64,000 nt of DNA from Obelidium mucronatum (GCA_025765595.1 JAIVFH010000112.1:1-64000), one strand, 5' to 3'. Positions 33,295 to 45,186 are shown, counted from the first letter of the stretch. Numbers and translations: made by a program. The notes: a model not told the origin generated them from the letters alone.

Positions 33295-35608
33295 ATGAGC
33301 GCCTTCTTTGTCAAGCACGACAGCAACCCGCCCTTCGAGATCAAGACGCACTTCGACGCATTCGGCGTGCCGCGCGCCGATCCGCTGACTAACGTCGCCC
33401 AAGCGGTTGGCGCCGTCAAGCAGACGCTGTCTGCGGGGCTCGCGCCGTTCGATGTCAACCAGCTCAGCCTCCGCTTGCCCCTGGCCGTCGCGCGACCATC
33501 GAGCGGCCTCAGCGTCGCGTGTTTCTTGTCCGAGGAAAACGAATCCGATGCGACGCTCGACCCGGGCTGTGCGCTGTCGGCGCTGCTCGCTCTCGATATC
33601 GGCGTTTCGTCTAAAAGACCGCTGCGACTTATCGTCAATTCAAATAATAACCGTGAGCGTGTGCGTGGTTGACACAGTGAAACAAGCTGTTCTAACAGAG
33701 ACCCACTCTCTCTAGCTATTCAAACGACCTCACCGCCATCCAGAGCTATTGGCTGCTTCAACAAGGACCTCAAAGAAGCAGCGTACCACTGATCTCAAAG
33801 AAATGGAAATCAAAAAGAAATGGACTGTCAATGGAACAATCAGGCCCAACGATATCGCAGGATGTTTTTATGTAAATCCGTTGGATAACGAAGAAACCAT
33901 CGTTTCCCTGCAGAAGATAGTAAAAGGACAATTTTTGATGCTGGTTGGTGCTCGAGCATCTGGAAAGTCGACCCGCTTTTCGCAGCTGTGCCTGGCTCTC
34001 AAGACAGAAGGCTTGAATTGTATTTTGTGAGTCCATATTCGAACAATTGTGCTTCTGTCTGATAACGCCTTGCTTGGACGCAGTGTCACCCTTGAGCTTG
34101 TCAGTCTCAATGGTTGTACTTCCGATTTCTGGAGAAGTTTGGCAATCCAATGTCAAAAGTACTATCGACAAAGGACTATCAGTATCGGTTCAGGACCAGA
34201 ATTTGCCGCCTTGTTTTCTGCGCAGCTTTGGGAAAAACCAGTCGTCCTATTGATTGATGAGTTTGACAAGTTGGATGATGCGAGTGAAGAAATTAGGGAA
34301 GATTGTTTAAACACCTTCAGGGGAATCAGAAATGCTGGCGATTCAACAACAGCAATTCGCAGTATTTCCGTCTGTGGTACATTTAGCATTCGTCGTTTAA
34401 ACACTCAAGCGCAGAAGACATCTCCATTTAATACCTCTGAATGCGTGGCAAACCCATATTTCACAGAGGAACAAACCAAATCGCTTTACGATGAATACGC
34501 GGTTAGTGAGGGAATTACGTTAGATGATCGTATAGTCAAAGATATACATTGGAAATCGGCTGGGTATGGATACTGTAATTTTAATTGATCAATGTTTTAA
34601 ATCGTTTCCAGACACCCTGGAATGGTTTGTCTCTGTGGAAAGGCTATTGCCGAGAACCTTAGATGCAAAGTGGATATTTCCACAAGAACTCTTTCCTACG
34701 AAGCCTGGCAGACCTTTTGCTCATCAAATCTAAATTATTGCATCGGTGAATATTCAACTTTCAGAAGAATGGTTGCGTCGCTCACTACCCCAAAAGCGCG
34801 CAACTCAGTCGACTTATTGAGATCTTGGCTCATTGGATATTTGGAGGATGTTTGGATCGCGGATGGTGATGTAGCATTGGCGGATTTCCTCACAGCCGAG
34901 GGTGTTCTCCTGTCTTGCAATGCCGAAAATACCTATCGTATGGCGTCGCCTCTGATTGATAGTTACATTCGACGCGCCATACGGCGACAATATCCTCTCT
35001 GTCCATCTGGCTTTGTTCCCAAGCAAGGCAGCAGTAAACGTGTCGATGTGTTACAACTCTTGCGAGAAGCCTTGAAATTCTTTGATCCGGATCTGATTCG
35101 GCTGGCTCACGAGCGGTCATATAAGCTTGGTATTGTTGGAAACCATCGTAACACGCAGGTACCACGAGAGAGTGTTTATGACACGGAATTGATGCGAATC
35201 TTGTCAAACTGGCTTACGCCGTTGCATGGTTACACTGTAACCGGACAGTGGCATTTGAAGGAAGATAGAAACCACAAGTATTGTGATATTGTTGTCAAGT
35301 CTATTGAACGCACTGTTGTCTTTGAACTGTTAGCAACTGGTGGGACTCGTTTCATTGAAAGTCACATCAGCAAAACCCCAGACTATAAGAGACTTGTCTT
35401 GGCCGATGAAGCTTGGGTGATTCACTTTTCGCGCGATCCTAACGTGCTGGATGCTCCAGTATGGCAGAGCGTTGAGCAGTTGAACGATGGAGTAAATGTG
35501 GTACATATTTGGCACAATGCAGAGTTTACCGAAGGTCAAATGAGTGCCTCTTGGATGGACGAAGATGGACTTATTCAAACGATTGACAAAGAACCATTGG
35601 TACTCTGA
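33295..35608 (+). CDS. Crinkler-type effector: Ubl header, P-loop NTPase, REase-fold nuclease
   Basis: Crinkler (CRN) family proteins occur in oomycetes, chytrids and other eukaryotes and combine a ubiquitin-like header with an A-type NTPase and a nuclease-fold end. Exons 33295-33652, 33716-34026, 34084-34563 and 34612-35608, with one apparent indel near 33735-33745. The header has DVNQLSLRLPL and LDPGCALSALLALD. Walker A GARASGKSTRFSQL; Walker B VVLLIDEFDKLDDAS; sensor-like region SISVCGTFSI; winged-helix part AGHPGMVCLCGKAIAEN. The C-terminal nuclease-like core has YCDIVV, VVFELLATGGTRF and an EHISKT-like SHISKT. No signal peptide. It could act in host interaction, self/nonself conflict or inside the nucleus; the sequence does not decide. 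The header exon is GC-rich, the rest is not. Confidence 0.78.
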
Positions 35609-35657
35609 AAAACATACCACAAGGATGAGGTTCTTTATTATTTTAATACAAACACTA

Positions 35658-36740
35658 TTACATATCCATCAAAACCTTCCAAAAGAGCATTAAAACCATG
35701 AGGTACGTTGCAAAGAGTGCGAGGTTGAGCAGCATCTGCCGAAAATAGCGGACTTCCACAGCTAGTCTCGCAAAGTCGCGGTATTCGTCAATGTCAAGAG
35801 GCTGAGGGTCGTCATTCAACCCATCTGGATTCTGACGCGTGCTATAAACTCTCCAATCTTCAAGGAGATTGGCCAGAAGCATTGGCACCACATAACGACG
35901 GGGTACATATTGCAGTGGAATATTACGCCCAGACGTTGATGGAGCAAAAGGCTGTCTGTCGGCTAACTCTCGAGCGCGAATGCAAAATGGGTGCATGCAG
36001 TCTTTGACTGTGTCGGGCGGATTCATGAGCGCCACCAGATCATCGAGCTGCTCATCGTCGGGAAAGTGACTCCGCGCCGCCCTGCACCCGGCCTTCAAGT
36101 GCGCGTTCAAGCCCGCGCGGGCGCCCACCCACGCGCACGCATTCTCGACGCGTCCAAACGGACACAGCACGTGCAGCGCGTCCAGCCGCGCCTGCAGCGC
36201 CCCCACACGCGCGCCCGCACAGTCCAGCGCCGCCTCGCTCGCCAGCGGCGCGCGGCAGAACGGACACGTGGGCGTCCGCCGCAGGTCCGCCGCGTGCCGC
36301 GTCCAGCGGTGCACACACGCCGCACACACAAGCGCGCCGCAGCAGCGCGTCGCGCCGACGCGTCGGAACACGGTCACGCACAGCGGGCAGTGCAGCTCGC
36401 CCGCAAACCCGCACACGGTTGCGGCGCGCGGGCTTGGCGGGCTTGTGTGATTACCCGACGGGCTTGTGAGGGCGTCCGCCGCGTCGACAAGCCGCCACGC
36501 GCAGCCGCACGGGTCGGCGTGCGCGTACTCAAAATCAAAATCGAACGCGTAGGCGCCGGCGGCGTATGTGTGGAGGCTCAGGGACGCCGAGGGCAGGGCA
36601 TCGCGGGCCAGTGTGGGATTCGCGAGTGGAACCGGTTGCACGGGGATAGACTCTAGGATGCGGCTTTGCCTCAAGCGCTCACGCTGCTGATGGGAGTGTG
36701 CGCGCAGCTGCTGGAGCACTAGCGATGAGGGCGGTATCAT
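35658..36740 (-). CDS. RING/TRAF-type zinc-finger protein with C-terminal membrane helix
   Basis: Probable E3 ubiquitin ligase. ATG at 36740 (MIPPSSLVLQQLRAHS) is preferred; the open frame extends further upstream but into hydrophobic, non-conserved text. RING: HCPLCVTVFRRVGATRCCGA ... CAACVHRW ... CPFCRAPL. Next is a TRAF-type zinc finger, CPFGRVENACAWVGAR..LNAHLKAGC. The C-terminal ~30 residues (NLALFATYLMVLMLFWKVL) form one membrane helix, so the ligase is likely tail-anchored. About 360 residues, no intron. The RING part (36050-36640) is extremely GC-rich with G/C third positions, while the ends are not. Its 3' end converges on the Crinkler gene with 49 bp between stops. Confidence 0.8.
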   Translation of the reverse strand: MIPPSSLVLQQLRAHSHQQRERLRQSRILESIPVQPVPLANPTLARDALPSASLSLHTYAAGAYAFDFDFEYAHADPCGCAWRLVDAADALTSPSGNHTSPPSPRAATVCGFAGELHCPLCVTVFRRVGATRCCGALVCAACVHRWTRHAADLRRTPTCPFCRAPLASEAALDCAGARVGALQARLDALHVLCPFGRVENACAWVGARAGLNAHLKAGCRAARSHFPDDEQLDDLVALMNPPDTVKDCMHPFCIRARELADRQPFAPSTSGRNIPLQYVPRRYVVPMLLANLLEDWRVYSTRQNPDGLNDDPQPLDIDEYRDFARLAVEVRYFRQMLLNLALFATYLMVLMLFWKVLMDM

Positions 36741-37060
36741 TGCATGGACAATTCCAAGTGCTTGACCAATAGAAGAAATGAAGACATCACCAACCCATCT
36801 GACATTTATTATGATAATTATCATGTGTTTGTTTATTGCGTTGGAACAGCTGCCAATGCCTCCATAAACCGAACCAACAGAAACATTACAAGGCAAACAA
36901 CAAGAGCTCCTCCAATGCGGATTAAAAAAGACGGTGTATGAGTCAACGAGTGCGGGCGATGATGGCTATGGTTGGGGCTTTGGCCATGGTTGGTTTTTGG
37001 CAGCATTGTCTTCAACCGCTGACAATGAACAGCTGTAACAATGCAGAGCTTCTCCCAAAA

Positions 37061-39086
37061 ATGATATTCTCTCTCTTCCTCGCCACTGTATCTATAATAG
37101 TCCAAGCGCTAACTGTACACTCTTGTGAAGATGCAGCTGACTTTGAAACTGTTTGTGTCTCCGAAACGTCTTTCAATTCTTGTTTTGGGAAAGGTAAATA
37201 ATTACATAGTCTGGGATATCTCAACATTAAATTATTAATAAATTGAAATCAAGATATAAGTTCAGTAGCAAATCAGGCGTGTCCCTCAGGTTATGTTTGT
37301 TGTGTTGGGGTGAATGAAGCCTGTGTTCCACGAGAATATTGTCTATCGCCGCTGGTGCAGCAAGATAAAAAACAAAAACCAGGCTTTCAAGCGAAAAGAG
37401 ACACAAAATTGGCCTCCCTTGGGCTTGCTAAACTTGTGAATCAATTGAATCTCAAATTGGCGCCATTAATTGAAGATGCAAAGAAAAAGGCATCAACCAC
37501 AACCACATCCAGTACATCCACAACTAGCACAGAAACTTCAACGGTTTGTATATCCAACGGAATAATCTTTAAAATATCTTCTATCTGACCACAAGATAGA
37601 CTTCAACCACTTCAACTGAAACTTCGTCTACAACAACGTCAAGCACGACAACATCAACTGATACGACATCAACAACAACGAGCTCTTCAACGACATCAAC
37701 ATCGACAACAACTACTACTACTTCGACATCAACAACAACAACGACAACGACAACCACCACAACCACTACCTCAACCACTAAAACCACCACTACAACAACA
37801 AGATCGATCAACATCCCCGACTCTCACCCGAACCCATTGACCAAAACCATTGCAACATACTTTGTAGCTTCCACAAGCATCCCCGGAAACATCCCCGTCG
37901 ACCAAACCCCACAATTCATCACACTTACGTTGGACGATGGCGTTCAGCCGCGCACGATTGAAGCGTTTATGCCGATTCAAGTGAATGCTACAAATCCAAA
38001 TGGATGTACCGCTCCAGTTACATTCTTTGCGTCGAATGATTACTCAGACTATTTTAGTATAACGCAAATGTACGCGAATGGGAGTGAGATTGCGGTTCAT
38101 ACGATGGATCATATAAGTTACGTTCGTTTGTTTTTAATTATTTTATTATCCATTTGTTTTTCAAATTTCTAACAACGAGATGCCAAAAAAAAACAGATTT
38201 AGCCCAAAACGAAGGCCACGCAACCGCCCAAATCTCCAGCAGCTACCACGCAACCCGAGTCCTCTCCGGAATCCCACGCGAACAACTAATAGGATTCCGC
38301 CACCCCTTCCTCAGCTTCTCACCAGCCACATTCCAATCAATCTACAACCTCAAAAGCTTTGTCTACGAAAGCTCTGTGGCCGTGAACCCCATCACGAATC
38401 CGTACTGGCCACACACGTTGGATAAAGGGATCCCCTATGCGAGTACGAATTGCGCCCATTGTCAGCAGAATCAGGGGTTTGTGTTTCCCGGGTTATGGGA
38501 GATTCCAATGTATGCGTTGATGACTTCGGCGCCGACTCCGCAGGTCTGGACTTCCAGTTGAGTGGATTTTTTTTTTTCATTTCCGCCTACACACACGTTG
38601 AAGTTTCCGTTTTGCCAAATATTCAATCTATTTATTTTTTTTTTTAAAAAAACACACATAGTGGATCCACTCAACGACAATGACTTTTTGGAAAACCTGA
38701 AAACATCCTTCAAAATCCATTACGCCAAGAAACTCCCCTTTGGCCTATACCAACACGCTGGAAACTACCTCCCCACATGGCCATCCACAGCTGCCCCGAA
38801 ACGATTCGCGATCCTCATGAATTTCATCCTCTGGGTGAAACAGAATTATAAAGACGTTTGGTATGTAACCAATATCCAGTTGTTGCAGTGGATATCGAAT
38901 CCAGTGCCTGCTTCGAAAATGGGAGAGTTTATGGGGGCAGGGAATTCGTGTGGAGCGAAATCGATGGCGAGTTTGTGTCCGAGTGTCAAGAGTTGTAATG
39001 TTGGAGGCAAGAGTTTCAAGAGTTGTAATGGGTGTCCGACAGCTCCTCCGAGTTCATCAGATCCGTTACCGGGAATGACATCTTGA
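37061..39086 (+). CDS. Secreted polysaccharide (chitin) deacetylase-like protein, CE4
   Basis: Exons 37061-37193, 37254-37543, 37600-38116, 38197-38556 and 38662-39086; 574 residues, all phases consistent. Signal peptide MIFSLFLATVSIIVQA, then a Cys-rich module (CPSGYVCCVGVNEACVPREYC), then a very long Thr/Ser linker (over 60 residues, nearly all Thr/Ser) typical of O-mannosylated fungal secreted proteins. Catalytic NodB-like domain: ITLTLDDGV (T-D-D metal motif), VTFFASNDYSD, EIAVHTMDHI (H-x3-4-H), IPREQLIGFRHPFL and LWEIPMY. The C-terminus is Cys/Ser/Pro-rich. Likely remodels wall chitin; substrate not proven. The poly-Thr minisatellite DNA (37600-37800) may vary in length. Confidence 0.85.
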
Positions 39087-39466
39087 AGTTTGAAACGTAG
39101 AAATACTAAGTTATTATAAAGTTTTTTTTGAAGAAAGAAGAGGAGAGAAGATGAACGAATTTTAAAAATATGAAAAAAAAGATTTCCGAATTTGAAACAG
39201 CTTCCCCAGAAATCACCAAGAGTAATTTATCTTATAGAAGAACGCCAAGAGTATATTAATGTCGAGACTGAAAACTTTCAGACAAAAACTTGACAAAAAA
39301 AAAACCGCCATTCGATAATACAACTTGGGTAGATTTTATTTGGATGGAGGAAATATTCACAATCACACGTCACAGAAGGCGTCCAGAAAAAAAAACAAGT
39401 TTTAGAACAAGCAGTAGAAAAAAAGCAACTCTCCAGAAATGGTGCACCCCAAACAACATCCATAAA
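39087..39466. other. Convergent intergenic region, no gene seen
   Basis: 380 bp of A-rich sequence between two convergent 3' ends. It contains several A-runs and short untranslated-like stretches only. Confidence 0.5.
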
Positions 39467-41834
39467 TTAACGGATAGTAGCAGATGAAGAAGAAGCAGAA
39501 GACGAGCTTCCACTCATTGCCACATACCCCCAATCCAAAAACCGATCCGGCAACGCCCATCTCAAAACAGAAGTCGTTTTCGCATCCCACCCAACACGGT
39601 ACCGCGTCTTTGGAAAGGGAGACGTCAAGCTATGAACAATGGCTCGCGACACGTGTCTGCAACTGCTCGTCATTGCTGCAATGTCTCCTTCAGTATTCGT
39701 TGGCTCTACAACCCCTAATTCTACGGCACGCTGCAATGCACCAGTTGGTGCCACACTTTGAGCGCGTCTACGCGGTTTCGCTGGCGCCATGAATCGATCT
39801 TCCCGAGAATCAGGAGTGGCCTGCCACCGAGGTAGTACTACCACTGCCACTCAAATTCCCAATACTCTTTCGTCTCTGTGTTGCAGCATCTCTATCCCCC
39901 TTTTCACTCTCCCGAACTCGGTCCACTGTCGCTTGATTCACTTCCGCAACTGTATCCATCAGGGGGCCGTACAGCTTTTGAGCCACACGCGCGCGATCCG
40001 TTGCGTCCCAGGTTGGGTGGATTCCAACGCTTGGGTTCACACTGAGACTGCTGGTGCTGCTACGGGCACGATCGAGCCGTGGATCTGTTGTACTAGCACG
40101 GCGAAGTGCGCTGGGGTTTGTTGGCTTGTATCCAATGAGTGGGGTTAATTCGGATCTCAAACTAGAGTTTGTGCTGAGAGAGGTTGTGGCTCTCTTGGGG
40201 GGTTGGGCGGGTGCCGCTGGTGCAGCTTGTGTGGGAGAAGGAGGCTTGTAATGGCCGCTGAGACTGGAAAGACTACGCCGCTTCGAGGGAAGAGGGATAT
40301 TGCTGTTTGCGAGCGGAGAAGGGGATGGTGGTGGTGAAGCAAGTCCAGATTGGTAAGGGAATACTTGAGGGCTGGATGGTCTGTTGTTTTCATCCACGCT
40401 ACCACTGCCTCGGCGATTTGTAATACCCTTCTTGACGGGGGCCACATAGGTTGCTTCTTCATCTTCGTTAAGGCTGGGAAGTGATGAAGGTGGTGCACTC
40501 ATGCGAAGAAGAGATCGGGATTTCGACCTGCTAACGACAGGCATGGATGGAAGTGGCGTGCTCTGATCTTGGCTTTCATCTGTGGGAGAAGCTGTGGGTG
40601 TCGCGCTTTGTCCAAGCTGAAGCGAATGAACAGGTTCTGCCGAGTCTTTCTTTGGTTTTGGATTCCAAGCTTCCAGGCTTCCAGGTTCAATGATGGAGAC
40701 GCTTTTGATAGATGAGTTAAAAAACGAGAGGCACACAGACACTTTCTACAAGTTATACCTGATTCCAAATGAGTACAATTCTACTCGCAAGCTTTCCGAG
40801 ACAGCAATGAGAGCCACTTTAGACGCAGCATAGGATCCATTGATGGGAGCAGCAGTCACACCGACAGACGAGCATACATTGATGATACGGCCCTTTGACT
40901 CTCTGAGAAGCGGCAAGAAGCATTGAGTGACCGCCACTGCGCCCGCAGTGTTTACTTCGTAGCAGCGCATAATCTCGCTCAACGGCACGACTTCCAGGGC
41001 GCCAGGCGACTCAGTCCCCTCGCAGTTGATGATTCCAATAAACAGATCCTCGGGCCGCACATCGGGCGGCACGACAGCCGTTTTGTCGAAGTTCACTTTG
41101 AGCGGCTCGATCGCCTCCTCGTCGTCCTCGTCGCTGTTGCTCGCCACGACGCTCGCGGCCAGGCGGCTGCGGCTTGTGCTGCGGTGCTGACTGGGCAGCG
41201 CCAAGCCCGCGGCCAGCTTCTCCGCGGCCGACAGGCGCCGGCCGTCTGCGGCGACGCCGAGCGCGGCGCACACGGCGGCGTAGGCGGCGCGCAGACTCGC
41301 GGCGTCCGTCACGTCGAGCACCAGCGGCACCACGCGCCCCGCAGACGCGTCCCGCTGCGCCTTCGCCGCGAGCCGCCGCGCGTCGCCCGCCGACGCCACC
41401 CCCGCAAACACTGTCAGCCCCAGCGACGCGAGCGTGCGCGCCGCATGCGCCCCCACTCGTCTGGTTGATTACGTCAGCAAGCAAGCGAAAACAAGAAACA
41501 CGGCGCACTGCACTCACCCCGACGCGCCAGTCACAAGCACGCTGCCCTTCTCGTGCACTGCAAACTCGAGGTTGTAGCCAAACACCTTCGATGCCGTCAT
41601 GGCAAGGCCCGTGTTGACGGTGTACGAGATGTAGTCGGCCACGGCGAGGGGGTCGACGTAGCCATCGGGCCCAGCGAGTGACAACACTGAAGAGGCAAGT
41701 GTGCCACTAGTGGCTGCTGCTTGCGCCGGGGCTTGAACTGCTTCCGGTGCATCAGAATTCGCTGGCGGAATCTGAGGCGATGGATTGAAGGTGGCGAGAC
41801 CCTTGTTGATAAAGTCTGTCCAAGAGAAGGACAT
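39467..41834 (-). CDS. Short-chain dehydrogenase (17-beta-HSD/RDH-like) with disordered insert
   Basis: Exons (minus) 41834-41518, 41460-40759 and 40701-39467. NAD(P)-binding TGASGRVGAHAARTL at the exon 1-2 join; NTAGAVAVTQCFLP; catalytic Ser...Tyr-x3-Lys as INVCSSVGVTAAPINGSYAASK; SIIEPGSLEAW. The family C-terminus TSPFPKTRYRVGWDAKTTSV is present at 39540-39610 in a frame one base away from the long insert (indel near 39830-39850). Unusual: about 250 Ser/Pro/Arg-rich residues sit between EPGSLEAW and the substrate-loop helix VAQKLYGPLMDTVAEVNQAT. Start MSFSWTDFINKG is chosen; ATG at 41876 is an alternative. Exon 1/2 border region (41000-41530) is very GC-rich. Steroid or retinol-type substrates are family knowledge, not shown here. 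Confidence 0.8.
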
Positions 41835-42221
41835 CTTTGTTTTTGGTAAACAAATTTGGGACAACAACGATCCCATGGGTTATCAGATCTCTGTACTGCA
41901 CTAGATGGAGGAATAGAGACCATATGATTCCACTCATTCGTTGAAGCAGTCAAACTAGGCTTTGAAGTGATGTGCTGGTTGGATTGGTTTTTTTTTTTGG
42001 TAGTTGGCGGGCGGCGGCGAAACAGAAACCCGAGAATTTGAGGCAAAAACGGGAAATTTAGCAAACAGAACTGATGAAAACACATTCTAGTCACAATAGT
42101 CTCATAATTTACTGACTCCAATTCTTTCCAATGTACAATCACAACTCTAAGCATTTCCACCATAACTCTCGTCTTTTCACGTATCTAAGTCTTCGAAATG
42201 CTCTACAGGAACATTATTAAA
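41835..42221. other. Intergenic, no gene seen
   Basis: About 390 bp between two minus-strand genes: 5' region of the dehydrogenase and 3' region of the coiled-coil gene. There is a T-run at 41987-41997; nothing else is supported. Confidence 0.5.
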
Positions 42222-45186
42222 TTAAGTATTCGTTCCCAAATCCTCATGACCGACGCCTCCATCAAGATCTTGGTCCTCATCAATGTCAACTTCTTCCTCC
42301 AATTCATTGAAAGGAATATCTCTTGGATTAACCGCATGACTTATCGCATTTCTTACTGCGTCTCTCTATAACAAAAAAAACTATTGAAAAACACATTACC
42401 CAAAACAAGCAGAAAAACACGAACATGTCCATCATTAGCATAATCCTCGAGACTGTCAGCCTCAAGATCGAATCCAATCGCCTCTAATTTATCTGCAACC
42501 GCATTGTCAGGACGGTCGTAGCGGATCTGAACCATGCACGTGGTAAACTCGAAAACGGTGGAAACCGCGTCGACTTCAGCCTGAGATACAAGGTTCTCTT
42601 GGATCAATGGAGCGCATGCTTCTTTTAGATCGCGCAATAGTTGTGTATCTTGATTTTGAGCTACTGCTGCTGTTGCTGCTGCTACAGCTGGTACCGCCGG
42701 TGCTGGTGCATATTCCACATCGTTCACTGGAGCTTCTACTTCAATATCTTGCTCCTCCACCGTGACTTCATCTTCCAGCAAGTCGTCTGGTACCGCAGCT
42801 GCGACAGTTGGAACCACTGCCTCTTCAAGTTGCTCAATAGTAACATCAGGCGTGTTTTGGTTTTCAGCGACTTCTTCAACATCTTGCTCTACTACTGCAA
42901 CTGAATCTTCTGGCAAGTCCTCATTCGCAAGTACGGCAGCTATGGCAGATGGACCTGCTCCTTGTTCAGTGGCGACGGGTTCTTTTACGCTTGCATCATT
43001 TTCGGTATTTAGCACTTGGCCTTCAATGTCTTGTTCTTCTACTACGGCGACTGGGTCTGCAGTCAAGTCTTCGGTGGCGAGTGCTGCAGCAGTGGCGGAT
43101 GGAACCGCGGCTTCTTGATCATTGGCTACATCGGGTGCGGTTTGGTTTATAGGTTCTTTCACAGCAGTTGCATCGATTGCGGGGTTTTGTTGAGCTGGAT
43201 TCTGGGCACTAATTATTGAAGTATTCTTTCTTCAGCAGACAGGAGGAATTAAAGGAAATCAATTTTTACTTTGATATCGCTGCAAGTTGTTCGTTTCCGT
43301 TCGCCAGTTTCGCTTTCAATAATTGAATGGTCGCGAATCTTTGCGACGCGCTGTCCAGATCTGGTGGGTCACGAATCGGTGGTTCAATCAGAACACCAGC
43401 GGCGGCAAGCTTTTCTTCCTGTTCATACTCAAGTTGGCGCAGCGCTGCCAAGTCGCTGTTCAGGCTGGAGATATTTTTCAGATAAGCTCACTGGACGCAA
43501 ACAACATACCGCCGATCAAGCCTCCCCTTATGAAAATCGTTTGTGAATTTTTGACGCTCTGTTCGGCTCACTAATTCATCAAGATTGTTTGTTGCAGGCA
43601 ATGGGGCTGTCGTGGAATATGGTTCTCCAAGTGCTTTGAACATTTGGTTTTGCTGATTTTCGATATCAAGAAGTTCCGCCATATGAAAATCCAAGAGTTC
43701 CTTCCTTGTTTTAAAGTTAAAGCGCGATTGAGTTCCAACAAGAACTTCCCCCAAAAAAGACGAAGCTTTACATGTTCTGCGCTTGAGTTGTCACATCTTG
43801 ACTCACAGAGACGAAAGCTTCCATCCTTTCATTCATTCTGATCTTGCGTTGCATGCTGTTTCTTCGTCCGTTCACTTTCATACTACCAGGGTCTTGGATT
43901 CCATGGTCAATCATTTCGGCGCGAAACCATTGGCTATCTTGTTGTAGTTCCTGATATCTTGCGTTTTCTGCATCTTGATTCCTGTGAATCGAAGAACGAA
44001 ACTAATTTATCAGGAAATAAAAAAAGACCGTTTTCCTTTCCTCTTTACCATCTCAACTCAGGGGGATTCACAGCGTCTTCAAGAGCATATACTCGCTCCA
44101 AAAGTTCACGTGGCTTACTCGGATCTGACAAAAAGTTCCCCGGAGTAATTCCTTTCGCTATCGCCTTGTCCCACAGATCATTGTAATATGAATTGACTTG
44201 TTCAAAGCTTGATGAAACAGTTTTAATAAAGTGTAGATGAAGAGAAATAGCCGCAAACACAAATACTTTGCTTTCGCTCGGTTCGAAGGTAATGCTGCTT
44301 GTGCCTTGTAATGTTCAATCTTTCTCTCAATTGACCGTCTTTTCTTGTCTGCGTTGGGGCTAAATATGTGGATTTTAAATTTCAAGTATGAAGAACAGCG
44401 ATCTCTTACGGAGTTTGTGCCAGACGCTCTTGCAGATCGGCAACTTTGTACCGAATTTGGTTTTGTCTAAGGGTTAGCGCCTCCAGATTTTTCACTGCCT
44501 GCCGTGATTTTCTGGCGCCCATAAATAAATACGTAAAGAGCAATACTTCAACAAAAGCAGACAAAAACAGAATATACTACATAGGTCGCGTTTCTTCGAT
44601 TCGGGCAATTCGTTCTGCGACATTGTTCTGACTCGAGATTGAGAGAGGTATGATATGATCCACATTCTAAAAGTCCCCAGCACACAATAATTCTCTTCAA
44701 CACATTTTCAATCAAATCAATGAAAACAAACAAAGACTTACCATTCCTGGGGCTGTGTATACGCGATCAAGATCCTTTGTGCTTTGGTAGGACCTTTCAT
44801 CATTCGCGGACAGTGGAACGTCTTTGACACCAAATAGTCTCGATATGACATTGTCTGATAGAGAACCCAATGGAATTGGCACGACTCCGCCCTTTTCCAA
44901 AACGGAACCCATCTTTTGACCCAAGACTTTGTACTCTACTCCAGTTTTAGCTGGATATTGCAGCTTCCCCGCATTTGAGATCGAGAGGTTTTCGTTGCTG
45001 ATTTGAGCCAAAAGTCGTCGCTTTAGCTCCATTTTTTGGTTCAACACACTGCTTGGTGCTCAATTTGATCTCCAAAGAAAGTACCTTGAAACCAGGAGGA
45101 CTCTGTTCTCATTGCGTCCGGCAGCTTGAAAACCGGCAGCTGGATTCAAAGCACCGGCATGATGACCGCCTCCTCCGTTCTGCATG
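42222..45186 (-). CDS. Long coiled-coil protein with acidic repeat tail, unknown
   Basis: Reconstructed from at least nine short exons. Start MQNGGGGHHAGALNPAAGF (45186); then VLNQKMELKRRLLAQIS; IIPLSISSQNNVAERIARIE; KNLEALTLRQNQIRYKVADL; KKRRSIERKIEHYKAQAALP; SFEQVNSYYNDLWDKA; RRNSMQRKIRMNERMEAF; LLDFHMAELLDIENQQNQMF; ALRQLEYEQEEKLAAAGVL. A 40-nt intron (~43228-43267) keeps frame into an Ala/Val/Glu/Asp-rich C-terminus with three imperfect ~45-residue repeats (ATEDLTADPVAVVEEQDIE and similar). The last exon reads RDAVRNAISHAVNPRDIPF and ends at 42222. The join around 43740-43800 is uncertain (two possible frames). A cytoskeletal or flagellar role would fit a zoosporic fungus, but I do not recognise the family. 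It could also be two genes split at 43266. Confidence 0.5.

Noticed and set aside
33749..34030. The P-loop exon as a separate small gene
   Set aside because: It continues from the header exon and into the NTPase core in the order of the family; the break is one base.
35991..36656. 221-codon plus-strand frame opposite the RING gene
   Set aside because: Arg/Ala/His shadow in a GC-rich block; the RING and TRAF motifs are on the minus strand.
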